Part shown: piece after piece, positions 52,569-61,796 of the stretch
Layout: the number at the start of each line of letters is the position of its first letter
How positions within the stretch are numbered: the first letter of the stretch is position 1
NCBI GenBank assembly: GCA_040752855.1
Contig: JBFMHP010000007.1
Coordinates: 69,854-133,853 of the forward strand
Length of the DNA stretch: 64,000 bases
Source: JBFMHP01 sp040752855
GTDB lineage: Bacteria > Pseudomonadota > Gammaproteobacteria > RBG-16-57-12
Direction: 5' to 3'
Made by a program: the position numbers and the translations under genes
Notes under the pieces: generated by a model
Seen by the model: only the letters and a program-made list of their open reading frames with translations
Told to the model about the DNA's origin: nothing
Databases searched by the model: none

Positions 52569-53494
52569 ACGAGTCGCTCACGCTCGCCGCCGATCCCCGC
52601 TTGCCGCCGCATGAGCGCGGCCGCGCCATCTATAATTATCGCTGCTACTTCTGCCATGGTTATTCGGGCGATGCGCGCACGCTCGCGGCGAGCTATCTCG
52701 ATCCTGTGCCGCGCAATTTCCAGAAGACCGATCCAGAAAAACTCAGTCGCCAGGACATGTTGGAAGCGGTGCGCTTCGGCAAGCCTGACACGGCGATGAA
52801 GTCATTTGCGGATCTGCTGACGCCAGCGGAGATCGAGCTGGTGGTGGATTTCATCCGGCAGGAGTTCATCATCGATAAAAAGGCGAACACCCGCTATCAC
52901 ACCAAGGAAAACGGCTGGGAGAATCATGAACGCTATGCCGCCGCTTTTCCATTTGCCACGGGAGAGATCCCGACGGATGCGCCGGATGACCAATTGAATG
53001 CGGAACAAAGGCGCGGACTGAAGTTGTTCATGAAGACCTGCGTGGCCTGTCACGATCGCGGCAGGGTGCGCGATGATGCGGATGTGTGGCGGCCGCGGCC
53101 GGTGTCTTATCCGCGCAACGGTTATTCGCACAGAGAGCCGCGGCCTGACGCGGTGTCCTCGGCCTCCATCTATGGCAAGCATGATGTCTCGCCGCGCATC
53201 GAAGGGATGACCGCCCAGGAAAAACTGGGTGAAAAGCTGTTTGTCGACAACTGCGCCTTTTGTCACGGTGCCGACGGCAGCGGACAGAATTGGATCGGCA
53301 GCTTCCTGGAGCCGCGGCCGCGCGATCTGCGCAACCCCGAGGAGATGGTGGGAATGACGCGCGCAGAGCTCAAGAGATCAATCCAGCGCGGCGTGGAAGG
53401 CACCAAGATGCCCGCGTGGGAGAGCGTGCTCAGCGATGCGCAAATCGATGCCTTGGTCGCTTACATCGGCCGGGCGTTTTATCCTTTGAATTGA
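52526..53494 (+). CDS. triheme cytochrome c ORF without signal peptide
   Basis: A 322-residue frame with three class I-type haem sites, CYFCH, CVACH and CAFCH. Downstream Met segments such as TKMPAWES resemble those of the upstream protein. The only start is GTG 52526, which has no ribosome site and gives MTTDAGAAQV, with no signal peptide. Haem c is attached only outside the cytoplasm, so as a separate protein it would not mature. It most likely reaches the periplasm as the C-terminal half of a fusion with the preceding gene. No upstream stop blocks the -1 frame at the junction. Confidence 0.8.
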   Translation: MTTDAGAAQVTAPHYESLTLAADPRLPPHERGRAIYNYRCYFCHGYSGDARTLAASYLDPVPRNFQKTDPEKLSRQDMLEAVRFGKPDTAMKSFADLLTPAEIELVVDFIRQEFIIDKKANTRYHTKENGWENHERYAAAFPFATGEIPTDAPDDQLNAEQRRGLKLFMKTCVACHDRGRVRDDADVWRPRPVSYPRNGYSHREPRPDAVSSASIYGKHDVSPRIEGMTAQEKLGEKLFVDNCAFCHGADGSGQNWIGSFLEPRPRDLRNPEEMVGMTRAELKRSIQRGVEGTKMPAWESVLSDAQIDALVAYIGRAFYPLN

Positions 53495-53528
53495 GGCCCG
53501 AGTGGCCGTCTGAAAGGTGGAGGCAGAG

Positions 53529-54560
53529 ATGATTCGTGTGGGTGTGGTCGGCGGCACGGGATATACCGGCGTTGAATTGCTGCGACTTCTGGCGCAGCAT
53601 CCCGAGGTCGAGGTCGCCGCGGTGACCTCGCGCTCGGAGGCGGGGATGAAGGTCGCGGATTTATTCCCGAATTTGCGTGGCCATTTGGAGATCCCTTTCA
53701 CAGAACCCGATCTTTCGCGTCTGGCAGAATGCGACTTGGTGTTTTTTGCCACGCCCAATGGTGTAGCGATGGGGATGGTCCCGGAGCTCTTGGCCAAAGG
53801 CGTGAAGGTTGTGGATTTGGCGGCCGATTTCCGCCTGCGCGACCCCGCCCAGTGGGAGCGGTGGTACGGAACGCCCCATGCCTGCGCAGAGCTGTTGCCG
53901 GAGGCGGTGTACGGGTTGCCGGAACTCAATCGCGCGGCGATCAAGACAGCCCGGCTCGTCGCCAATCCCGGATGTTATCCCACGGCGGTCACCCTGGGAT
54001 TCCTGCCCCTCTTGAAGGCAGGGCTGGCCGACAGCTCGGGGTTGATCGCAGACGCAAAATCAGGGGTGAGCGGGGCCGGCCGCAAGGCCAGCGTGGCCCA
54101 TCTGCTCTGTGAGGCCGGAGAATCGTTCAAGGCCTATGGGGTGGCTGGCCACCGTCATCTGCCGGAGATCAGTCAAAATCTGTGTCAGATTGCGGGCAAG
54201 GATGTCGGGTTGACGTTTGTGCCGCACCTGACCCCGATGCAGCGGGGCATCCACGCTACGCTGTATTGCCAGGTGGACGATCGCGACGTGGATCTGCAGG
54301 CGCTGTACGAGCAGACCTTCGCCGGTGAACCGTTCGTCGATGTGCTCCCGGCCGGCTCGCATCCCGAGACCCGGAGCGTGAAGGGCGCGAATCTCTGCCG
54401 CATGGCCGTGCATCGCCCGCAGCAGAGGCGGCAGGTGGTGATATTGTCGGTGATCGACAATCTGGTAAAGGGTGCGGCGGGACAGGCGATACAGAATATG
54501 AATCTCATGTGTGGTCTGGAAGAAACCCTGGGCTTGCGAGGCATCGCTTTATTGCCCTGA
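53529..54560 (+). CDS. argC: N-acetyl-gamma-glutamyl-phosphate reductase
   Basis: A 343-residue enzyme of arginine synthesis. The NADP-binding GGTGYTG lies near residue 9, the catalytic cysteine is in VANPGCYPT near residue 148, and the later GHRHLPEI near 205 is characteristic. A ggaggcag site precedes ATG 53529. It marks the return to conserved core genes. Confidence 0.96.
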   Translation: MIRVGVVGGTGYTGVELLRLLAQHPEVEVAAVTSRSEAGMKVADLFPNLRGHLEIPFTEPDLSRLAECDLVFFATPNGVAMGMVPELLAKGVKVVDLAADFRLRDPAQWERWYGTPHACAELLPEAVYGLPELNRAAIKTARLVANPGCYPTAVTLGFLPLLKAGLADSSGLIADAKSGVSGAGRKASVAHLLCEAGESFKAYGVAGHRHLPEISQNLCQIAGKDVGLTFVPHLTPMQRGIHATLYCQVDDRDVDLQALYEQTFAGEPFVDVLPAGSHPETRSVKGANLCRMAVHRPQQRRQVVILSVIDNLVKGAAGQAIQNMNLMCGLEETLGLRGIALLP

Positions 54561-54578
54561 ACAACTGTAGTCGAAAAG

Positions 54579-55301
54579 ATGGTGGCGACCCCGCATATAC
54601 AAATCCACAAACGCAGACCCCGCCGCGGGTTGGGGGTCGTGCTGACAATCGCGGCGCTGGTGATCGTGGCGTTGGTCATGTATCGGGCCGGCTATTCCGA
54701 GGCGGTCGGCAAGGAAGGCGAGCTCTATCAGACCAACGAGCAGTTGCAGCGGCAGGTCCAGCAGTTGACGCAGGAAAACGCCGATCTGAGGGCGACTGCA
54801 ACCCTGCTGCAACGCACGCAACAGGTTGAAGCCGAGGCCAGCGCGCAAGTGCAAGGGCGGATGCGTGACCTGCAAGCGGAGATCCTAGAACTCCAGGAAG
54901 AAGTCACCTTCTATCGTGCCATCATCACCCCTTCGGAGACCGCCACCGGCATCCGCATCCAGCGGTTTGAAATCACCCCGCTCGCGGAGTCGGGGATGGC
55001 GCGCTACCAGCTTGTCCTCACCCAGGTGCTCAAAGACGATACGGTTACGCGCGGCGAAGTGGATATCGATATCCAAGGGGTGCACGAGGGACGTCCGAAG
55101 ATGCTGCCGGTAGCTGAGCTCCTGGCGAAGAAGACCGGTCCGCTCAAATTTTCCTTTAAATACTTCCAGAAGTTCGAAGGCGATTTATTGCTCCCGCCAG
55201 GGTTTTTGCCGCATAGTATCGAAGTCAACGTGCGTCCGGCTTCGGGCAACTCCATTAAAGAATCGTTCAAATGGCCCAATGGGCTTGTCAAGAGCACGTG
55301 A
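54579..55301 (+). CDS. DUF6776-like membrane protein with coiled coil
   Basis: A 240-residue protein with one membrane helix (about 20-38), a coiled coil (about 45-105, heptads rich in Gln/Glu/Leu) and a C-terminal beta domain starting TGIRIQRFEITPL. It resembles a conserved gammaproteobacterial family encoded next to bactofilin genes. No function is known; a role in envelope or cell-shape organisation is plausible because bactofilin follows. Confidence 0.7.
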   Translation: MVATPHIQIHKRRPRRGLGVVLTIAALVIVALVMYRAGYSEAVGKEGELYQTNEQLQRQVQQLTQENADLRATATLLQRTQQVEAEASAQVQGRMRDLQAEILELQEEVTFYRAIITPSETATGIRIQRFEITPLAESGMARYQLVLTQVLKDDTVTRGEVDIDIQGVHEGRPKMLPVAELLAKKTGPLKFSFKYFQKFEGDLLLPPGFLPHSIEVNVRPASGNSIKESFKWPNGLVKST

Positions 55302-55466
55302 TCACGGCCAGCGAACCAGCGTGACGGTCGTCCGCGCCAAGTGTTAACTGCATCGCGTTTTTTCTCCGGGTGGCGAGGGGCTGTTAAATGTTGCTGCATT
55401 GGGTTCGATATGTATCGTGGGATGCGAGATTTCTGTGATCAATTTTTTTATTGCAGGTGATGAGAG

Positions 55467-55901
55467 ATGTGGAACAAGAAAAAACGACGCGCCGGTGTGG
55501 AGCGGATCGATTCGCTGATCGGTGCCGGAACCGAGATCCGGGGGGATGTAATCTTTTCGGGTGGGTTGCATATCGATGGCAAGGTGAAGGGCAACGTGCT
55601 TTCGGATAATTCGCCGGATGCCGCGGTCATTGTTAGCAATCAAGGCGTGGTGGAAGGCGAGGTGCGGGTGGCGCACGTGGTGCTCAACGGTGTCGTCAAG
55701 GGGGATGTCTATTCCTCGGAGAGCATCGAGCTGGCGTCCGAGGCCCGGGTGGAAGGCAATGTGTACTATAATCTGCTCGAAATGGCGATGGGGGCGGCGG
55801 TCAACGGTCAGCTGGTCCATGGCGTCAAGAATTCCCAACCCGCCTTGTCAACAAAGGACGAAGAAGTGGTACAATCTTACCAAGAGACTCAGTCCGTATA
55901 G
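55467..55901 (+). CDS. bactofilin
   Basis: A 144-residue cytoskeletal protein. The central right-handed beta-helix (about 17-110) contains the bactofilin pattern SLIGAGTEIRGDVIFSGGLHIDGKV, with repeated hydrophobic-Gly rungs. Short basic N-terminal and disordered C-terminal tails flank it. Bactofilins form non-polar filaments at the membrane. It follows a DUF6776-like gene. Confidence 0.9.
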   Translation: MWNKKKRRAGVERIDSLIGAGTEIRGDVIFSGGLHIDGKVKGNVLSDNSPDAAVIVSNQGVVEGEVRVAHVVLNGVVKGDVYSSESIELASEARVEGNVYYNLLEMAMGAAVNGQLVHGVKNSQPALSTKDEEVVQSYQETQSV

Positions 55902-55939
55902 CCTGGGTCTCGGTGTCAAAATCCTTGGAGTGTACTATT

Positions 55940-56290
55940 GTGAATGTTGAAGTTGTTGACGAAAGCCCGGTGATTTTCACCGATGCGGCGGCCAAGAAGG
56001 TCAAGGCGCTGATCGCGGACGAAGGGGATACGGAGCTGATGCTGCGGGTCTTTATCACCGGCGGCGGCTGCTCAGGGTTCCAATACGGGTTCACCTTTGA
56101 TGAAACCATGAACGAGGGGGATACCTGTGTGGAGAAAGACGGCGTCAAGCTGCTGATCGATCCCATGAGCTACCAGTACCTCGTCGGCGCGGAGATCGAT
56201 TACAAGGAAGGCCTGGAAGGGGCTCAATTTGTGATCCGCAATCCAAACGCCTCCACTACCTGCGGGTGCGGATCGTCGTTTTCCGTGTAG
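55940..56290 (+). CDS. erpA: iron-sulfur cluster insertion protein ErpA
   Basis: A 116-residue A-type carrier. Three conserved cysteines lie in GGGCSGF and in STTCGCGSSF at the end. It delivers [Fe-S] clusters to targets such as IspG. GTG 55940 with ttggag eight bases upstream fits the family N-terminus; a longer frame from 55913 would add nine residues. An intrinsic terminator follows. Confidence 0.95.
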   Translation: MNVEVVDESPVIFTDAAAKKVKALIADEGDTELMLRVFITGGGCSGFQYGFTFDETMNEGDTCVEKDGVKLLIDPMSYQYLVGAEIDYKEGLEGAQFVIRNPNASTTCGCGSSFSV

Positions 56291-56358
56291 TGCGACCACA
56301 CGGCCCTGTCCGGCTTCGGGCGCCAGAGCGCTAAGGCAATCACTCTGCGCGCCGATCT

Positions 56359-56389
56359 AAAGGAGGTATAGACCTCCTTTTTCTTTTTC
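56359..56389 (+). terminator. intrinsic terminator after erpA
   Basis: A 9-bp stem (aaaggaggt 56359-56367, acctccttt 56372-56380) with a 4-base loop and a T-rich tail. It ends erpA transcription just before the citrate synthase gene. Confidence 0.88.
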
Positions 56390-56406
56390 GACGGGGCGAT
56401 AACCAT

Positions 56407-57564
56407 ATGACCGAATACTTGCCGGGGCTGGAAGGTGTTCCTGCCACCAAGTCCAACATCTCCGATATCGATGGTGAGAAAGGCATTCTGTCCTACCGAG
56501 GCTATGCGATCGAGCAGCTGGCCGAGCACAGCACCTTCGAGGAGACCGCACTGTTGCTTCTCGATGGCGCCTTGCCTTCCGTTAACGCGCTTGAGCTCTT
56601 TGATGATCAACTGCGGCGTAATCGCCGGATGAAATATCACATCCGCGAGCTGATGAAGCAGCTCCCGGCCACCGGCCACCCGATGGAGATGCTGCAGACG
56701 GCGGTGGCGTCCCTGGGCATGTTCTATCCCGGTAACGAATGCCTGACCAGCCCGGAGATGTGCAGCGATCTCGACTATGTCCACAACATGACGGTCAAGA
56801 TCATTGCGCGCATGCCGGTGATCGTGGCCATGTGGGAGCATATCCGCAGCGGGTATGATCCCGAGGAGCCGCGGGAGGATTTATCTTACGCCGAGAACTT
56901 CCTCTTCATGCTCAATCGCCGAGAGCCAGACCCGCTGCTGGCCGAGATCTTCGATACCTGTCTGATCCTGCATGCCGAGCACACCATCAACGCCTCGACC
57001 TTTGCCGCGCTGGTGGCGGGGTCCACGCTGGCCAGCCCCTATGGTGTCATTGCCGCCGCCATCGGCACGTTGTCGGGGCCGTTGCACGGGGGGGCGAACG
57101 AGAAGGTGGTTGCGATGCTGGAAGAGATCGGCTCACCTGCCAATGTCAAGTCATGGCTGGAGAAGAAACTCGCCCATAAGGAAAAGATCTGGGGCTTTGG
57201 GCATCGCGAATACAAGGTCAAGGATCCGCGCGCCACTATCTTGCAGAAGCTGATGCTGAAATTCATGGAGGCGCGAGGCGGGCGGCTCGATCCGCTGTTT
57301 GAAATCGCCGTGGCCCTGGAAGAGGCCGGGGCCGAGCGCCTGGGCGAGAAAGGGGTGTATCCGAACGTGGATTACTATTCCGGCATCCTGTACCGGGAGA
57401 TGGGCATTCCGCTTGATCAGTTCACCTCGATCTTCGCCATCGCGCGTTCGGCGGGTTGGCTGGCGCATTGGCGCGAACAACTGGCGAACAATCGGATCTT
57501 CCGGCCGACACAGGTGTATACGGGGGAAAGGCTGCGGGATTACGTCCCGATCGATCAGCGCTGA
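56407..57564 (+). CDS. gltA: citrate synthase (short, dimeric-type)
   Basis: A 385-residue citrate synthase, shorter than the 427-residue hexameric gammaproteobacterial form and like the Gram-positive/archaeal dimeric kind. Catalytic histidines appear in HAEHTINAST near residue 194 and GPLHGGANE near 222, and the third catalytic segment (VDYYSG near 319) holds the aspartate. The similar 2-methylcitrate synthase cannot be fully excluded, but no propionate genes are nearby. Its end overlaps anmK by 10 bases in convergent orientation. Confidence 0.88.
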   Translation: MTEYLPGLEGVPATKSNISDIDGEKGILSYRGYAIEQLAEHSTFEETALLLLDGALPSVNALELFDDQLRRNRRMKYHIRELMKQLPATGHPMEMLQTAVASLGMFYPGNECLTSPEMCSDLDYVHNMTVKIIARMPVIVAMWEHIRSGYDPEEPREDLSYAENFLFMLNRREPDPLLAEIFDTCLILHAEHTINASTFAALVAGSTLASPYGVIAAAIGTLSGPLHGGANEKVVAMLEEIGSPANVKSWLEKKLAHKEKIWGFGHREYKVKDPRATILQKLMLKFMEARGGRLDPLFEIAVALEEAGAERLGEKGVYPNVDYYSGILYREMGIPLDQFTSIFAIARSAGWLAHWREQLANNRIFRPTQVYTGERLRDYVPIDQR

Positions 57565-58697
57565 TCGGCCAGGTTTCCAGGGTAGATGCCGCCGAGGATG
57601 ACGGGCATGCTGGCGCCGGTCACCGACGGCAGGTTGCCAGGTTTCATCGACAGCGTCTGTTTTGCCAGCCAGGCAAATGCCATGGCCTCCACCTGCTTGG
57701 GTGCGATGCCGAGTGCCTCCGTGGACTTCACCACGACGGGCGCAAATTCACGCTCCAACATGTTCATCAAGTGCCCGTTGTAGGCGCCGCCGCCGCAGAC
57801 CAGCACCTCGGCCGTGCTCGGCGCATGTTCGAGCACGGCGCACCGAACGCTTTGGACGGTCAGTGCACATAGTGTGGCCTGGACGTCCTGCAGCCGGCGG
57901 GGGTGACCGCCGAGCTTGGGCATCAGCCAGTCTACATTGAAGTATTCACGCCCGGTGCTCTTGGGGGGCGGCAAGCTGAAGTACGGATCGCTCAGCAAGA
58001 GGGACAGCAAGCGCTCGTCGCAGGTTCCGGCCGCCGCCCAGGCCCCATCCTTGTCATATTCCTCATGGCGATGCTTGGCGATCCAAGCGTTCATCAACAG
58101 GTTGCCCGGCCCGGTATCGAAGCCGCGGATGGGCTGGGAGCGGTCGGCCGGGATCACGGTGATGTTGGCAATACCGCCGAGATTCAGGACGCATCGGTCG
58201 GCGGCGGGAGCACGAAACACCGCGGCGTGGAATGCGGGCACGAGCGGCGCCCCCTGGCCGCCCGCGGCCAGGTCACGGGAGCGGAAATCGGCGACAGTGG
58301 TGATGCCGGTCAACTGCGCGATCACGGAGGGATCGGCGATTTGCAGCGTGAAAGGGTACGGCAACGCGGGGCGATGACGGATGGTCTGGCCGTGGCTGCC
58401 GATGGCGGCGATGGCTTGCCGGTCTACGCCGGCCTCGGCGATGACGGTGTTGGCCACCTGGGCGAACAGCTCGCCGAGCTGCACGCCCAGGCTGCCCATC
58501 CTGTCGATTTCGTTGTCGCCCGGTAAGCACAGGGCGAGTATGTCTTCGCGCAGACGGGAGGACATCGGCAGGCTGGCAAAGCCGAGTGTTTTGGGAAAGG
58601 GGGGAGAGAAATCCACCAGGATGCCGTCGATGGCGTCGACGCTGGTGCCGGACATCAGGCCGATATAGAGGGAAGATGGTCGCAGCAAAGCGTTCAT
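57555..58697 (-). CDS. anmK: anhydro-N-acetylmuramic acid kinase
   Basis: A 380-residue sugar kinase of cell-wall recycling. MSGTSVDAIDG at residue 15, GSHGQTIRH near 98, LNLGGIANIT near 171 and FDTGPGNLLMN near 193 are all AnmK signatures. It converts anhydroMurNAc to MurNAc-6-phosphate. It lies downstream of the M23 peptidase on the same strand. Confidence 0.96.
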   Translation of the reverse strand: MNALLRPSSLYIGLMSGTSVDAIDGILVDFSPPFPKTLGFASLPMSSRLREDILALCLPGDNEIDRMGSLGVQLGELFAQVANTVIAEAGVDRQAIAAIGSHGQTIRHRPALPYPFTLQIADPSVIAQLTGITTVADFRSRDLAAGGQGAPLVPAFHAAVFRAPAADRCVLNLGGIANITVIPADRSQPIRGFDTGPGNLLMNAWIAKHRHEEYDKDGAWAAAGTCDERLLSLLLSDPYFSLPPPKSTGREYFNVDWLMPKLGGHPRRLQDVQATLCALTVQSVRCAVLEHAPSTAEVLVCGGGAYNGHLMNMLEREFAPVVVKSTEALGIAPKQVEAMAFAWLAKQTLSMKPGNLPSVTGASMPVILGGIYPGNLADQR

Positions 58698-58730
58698 ATC
58701 AGCCGATGTCGCGGGTGGTGAAGATTGGTG

Positions 58731-60089
58731 TCAGAACTCGTTTTGCGCCAAGCGGGTCTTGCTCATCAGGTTGAGTTGTGCCAGCAGCGGTTGAGTGACG
58801 GCCATGAAGTGCGCCAAGTGTTTTGCCTCGATCGGCTCCGCATCGGGGAAGCGGATGGTCAATGGGTTGCGGTGCGCGCCGTTGACGCGGAATTCATAAT
58901 GCAGATGGGGGCCGGTCGCCAGGCCGGAGCTGCCGATGTAGCCGATCACTTGCCCCTGGGAGACGGTGCTGCCGTTCTTCAATCCTTTCTTGTAGCCGGA
59001 GAGGTGGGCGTAGAGCGTTTGATACTGCGAGCCGTGCTGCACGATGAGGGTGTTGCCGTAGCCGCCTTTCACGCCTTTGAAGACGATGCGGCCGTCGCCG
59101 GTGGATTTGACCGGCGTGCCGGTGGCCGCCGCGTAATCCACTCCGTTGTGCGCGCGCATGCGGTTTAGAATCGGGTGAAAGCGCTTGCCGAAGCCGGAGC
59201 TGATGCGGGTGAAGTCCACCGGTGAGCGCAGGAACGCCTTGCGCATGCTCTTGCCGTCGGGTGTGTAGTAGTTGGTGTTGCCCTCGGGGTCGGTGTAACG
59301 CACTGCTTCGAAGGTTCTGCCATCATTGGTGAAGCTGGCGGCCAGGATCGCGCCGGTACCGATCTTCCGGCCATCCAGAAACTTATCTTCGTACAACAGA
59401 TTGAAGGCGTCGTTTTCGCGTATATCCAAGGCAAAATCGATGTCCCAGCCGAAGATATTGGCCAGCTCCATGATCAGGGCATCGGACATGCCCGCCGCTT
59501 GCCCTGCGGCATACAGCGAGCTGTCGATGACGCCGGCGGCATAGGCGGTGCGGATTTCAGGTGTCCGGATATCTTCCAGGAACTGATAGGTACCGTTGTC
59601 GTTGTATATCTTCAAGGAGTGGGTGAGCGATGTCTGGTACACCAGTTCGACCAGGTCCTGGTCGTCGGTGAGCGTAAACTGCAGCTCCTCACCCGGCATG
59701 ATGCGCCGCAGCGGTTCGGCTTCCTTGCGCGAGATCAGGGTGTGCAACAGTTGAGGGCTGAGATTGATCTGGTTGAAGATCTTGGCGAGCGTGTCGCCTT
59801 TTTCCACCGTGACGGTGTTTCTGATGTAGGCTTCGGCGGGCTCGGCCGCCGCTGTCGCGGCGGCGCCAGCGTCCGGTAAGGCTGGCGCCGTTTCGACCGA
59901 CGGAGACGAAGTGTCTTGATTCTGTTCCTGCGTATGCAGCGTGCCGGCCTCGTGCGTGATGATGACGAACAGGCCGCCGGCGATGAGGACCCCCGCGCCC
60001 AGGAGATACCACGGCAGCTTGGGGAGGCTGATGGATTTGAGACCCAAGAACCTTCTTGGCGTCTCCGGCTTGTAATTCTTGTTGATCAT
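58731..60089 (-). CDS. M23 metallopeptidase (MepM-like endopeptidase)
   Basis: A 452-residue envelope protein with an N-terminal membrane helix (about 28-48), a LysM/OapA-like region with TVTVEKGDTLAKIFNQIN near residue 93, and a C-terminal M23 zinc domain. Zinc-ligand motifs are HNGVDYAA near residue 316 and HLHYEFRVNG near 396. It probably cleaves peptidoglycan cross-links during growth. The start may be ATG 60089 or TTG 60092. It sits between tyrS-side genes and anmK, as in Pseudomonas. Confidence 0.92.
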   Translation of the reverse strand: MINKNYKPETPRRFLGLKSISLPKLPWYLLGAGVLIAGGLFVIITHEAGTLHTQEQNQDTSSPSVETAPALPDAGAAATAAAEPAEAYIRNTVTVEKGDTLAKIFNQINLSPQLLHTLISRKEAEPLRRIMPGEELQFTLTDDQDLVELVYQTSLTHSLKIYNDNGTYQFLEDIRTPEIRTAYAAGVIDSSLYAAGQAAGMSDALIMELANIFGWDIDFALDIRENDAFNLLYEDKFLDGRKIGTGAILAASFTNDGRTFEAVRYTDPEGNTNYYTPDGKSMRKAFLRSPVDFTRISSGFGKRFHPILNRMRAHNGVDYAAATGTPVKSTGDGRIVFKGVKGGYGNTLIVQHGSQYQTLYAHLSGYKKGLKNGSTVSQGQVIGYIGSSGLATGPHLHYEFRVNGAHRNPLTIRFPDAEPIEAKHLAHFMAVTQPLLAQLNLMSKTRLAQNEF

Positions 60090-60213
60090 CAACTTTCGCC
60101 CAGGAAGTTAACTAAATCATAAGTGTATGCATTGATCGCGCGAATATACACCAGTTGGACGAGTCAAGTGAAGGAAAACGCTCGCGGATTCTGCATGGGG
60201 AGATGGGGAGGGG

Positions 60214-61179
60214 TCAGCGTTTTTCGGCCATCTCCGCGCGATAGAGTGTGCACTGATTGCGACCGTTTTCCTTGGAGTGATACAGGGCGATATCGGCGTT
60301 GCTGAGGAGACTGTAGTAGGTTTGGTCCGTGGGGCTCATGACGCAGGCGCCGACGCTCACGCGGATGGGGATCTCGGTTTGATTGAAGATCACCGGGGCC
60401 GCTTCGATATTTTTGCGCAAGCGCTCGGCCACGACCAACGCCCCCGGGCCGTCCGTTTCCGGCAGCAGGATGGCGAATTCCTCTCCGCCATACCGGGCCA
60501 GCGTGTCGGAGTCGCGGATGCTGCCAAGGAAGCGTTCCGCAGCCGTCTTGAGCACCTCGTCCCCCGCCAAGTGGCCATGGTTGTCATTGATGCTTTTGAA
60601 GTGGTCGAGATCCAACAGCAGGAGCGAAAACGGCAGATCATAGCGCTTGGAGCGATTGAACTCCTTCGCGAGGGTGGACTCAAGATGCCGGCGATTGAAG
60701 AGGCCGGTCAGCGGGTCGCGCACGCTGCTTTCGGCCAGGATGTCGCGGGCCTGTTGCAGCTTTTGCTCCGAGATGCTCTCGTCGGTGGCATCGAACAGGG
60801 TGATGCAGACATGCGTAACCTCGCCCTGTTGGTTTTTGATCGGCAGGAAGGTGCAGTTCTGCCGCATGCAATCGACCCCTCCGGTCACCGGTCGGTTATG
60901 GGGGAAGCGGAACAGATACGGGCGCTGTTTCCACGAGGTGAAGGCGTAGTTCTTCAGGATCATGACATTCTGGATCTTGCGCGCCAGCCAGGCTTCCGGC
61001 AGCTCCGGGAACGCAGCGAACAGGCGCTTGCCGACCACCTCGGCGGCGGGCTTGCCGCTGTGATGCTCCATAAACCGGTTCCACAGCACCAGTTCATAAT
61101 CGCTATTGATCACGAAGAGTCCGACCTCGGCGCGATCGACAATGAACTGTAGCAGTTCGGGATTCTGCGTGACGTCCAT
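60214..61179 (-). CDS. PAS-GGDEF diguanylate cyclase
   Basis: A 321-residue cytoplasmic protein. The PAS domain (about 10-135) starts FIVDRAEVGLFVINSDYELVLWN and contains Cys residues in CMRQNC. The GGDEF domain carries GGEEF near residue 232, with an RDSD inhibitory site upstream, so it should be active in c-di-GMP synthesis. The start is ATG 61179, which overlaps the CheC-like stop by one base. It is the last gene of the response regulator-CheC-GGDEF operon. Confidence 0.92.
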   Translation of the reverse strand: MDVTQNPELLQFIVDRAEVGLFVINSDYELVLWNRFMEHHSGKPAAEVVGKRLFAAFPELPEAWLARKIQNVMILKNYAFTSWKQRPYLFRFPHNRPVTGGVDCMRQNCTFLPIKNQQGEVTHVCITLFDATDESISEQKLQQARDILAESSVRDPLTGLFNRRHLESTLAKEFNRSKRYDLPFSLLLLDLDHFKSINDNHGHLAGDEVLKTAAERFLGSIRDSDTLARYGGEEFAILLPETDGPGALVVAERLRKNIEAAPVIFNQTEIPIRVSVGACVMSPTDQTYYSLLSNADIALYHSKENGRNQCTLYRAEMAEKR

Positions 61180-61796
61180 CAAAACGATTCCAGAAAGTGA
61201 TCCAGCGCCTGCGCCAGCACCTTGATAGACTCTTCGGCCATCAGGATCAATTGATGGCATTTGAAGGTCTTGTTCTCAATGCCGAAATCGATGCCCACCA
61301 TCAGGGCGTAGTTCCAGGTCATGTTCTCCGGCGTGATGACCTTATCGATGGAGCATTGCTCGGCCATGATGGAGGGGGCCGAATACCCCAGGTCGGTGGC
61401 CAGCTGCTGCGCCAGCCCGTTGAGCACCGCCCCGGACAGGATGTTGCTCACATCCAGCAGCAATTCCTGCTCTTCCCGCGGGGCGAGCTCGCTGTCGTAT
61501 CCCATGCAGGTGGCCAGCTCGCTGCAGCCGGCCTGGGTGAAGATGGAGATGGCCTCCCCGCGCAGTTGATCGCGGTTGTAAAAGGCCTGGCGCACCGCGG
61601 TGACCTGTTCGTGCTCCGGGATCATCGCCGCGATAGCGGGCAGGATCTTGCCGGCCTCGACGACGCGGATCTGCGGAATCGAGAGCTCGACAAAAACATT
61701 CAATATTTGCGCGAGCGAGCTGCCTGCTTGACCCATGGCGATATTGGTCAGCTCCTGCAGCGTATCGGCCTGGTCTTGCGACAGATGCATGTTCAT
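61179..61796 (-). CDS. CheC/CheX-family protein
   Basis: A 205-residue chemotaxis-type phosphatase-like protein. The first helix has LQELTNIAMGQAGSSLAQ, matching the E-x2-N catalytic element of CheC. The second element reads LLLDVSNILSGAVLNG, where the usual Glu is Asp. It may dephosphorylate the response regulator encoded immediately upstream. It overlaps both neighbours by 1-4 bases. Confidence 0.85.
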   Translation of the reverse strand: MNMHLSQDQADTLQELTNIAMGQAGSSLAQILNVFVELSIPQIRVVEAGKILPAIAAMIPEHEQVTAVRQAFYNRDQLRGEAISIFTQAGCSELATCMGYDSELAPREEQELLLDVSNILSGAVLNGLAQQLATDLGYSAPSIMAEQCSIDKVITPENMTWNYALMVGIDFGIENKTFKCHQLILMAEESIKVLAQALDHFLESF

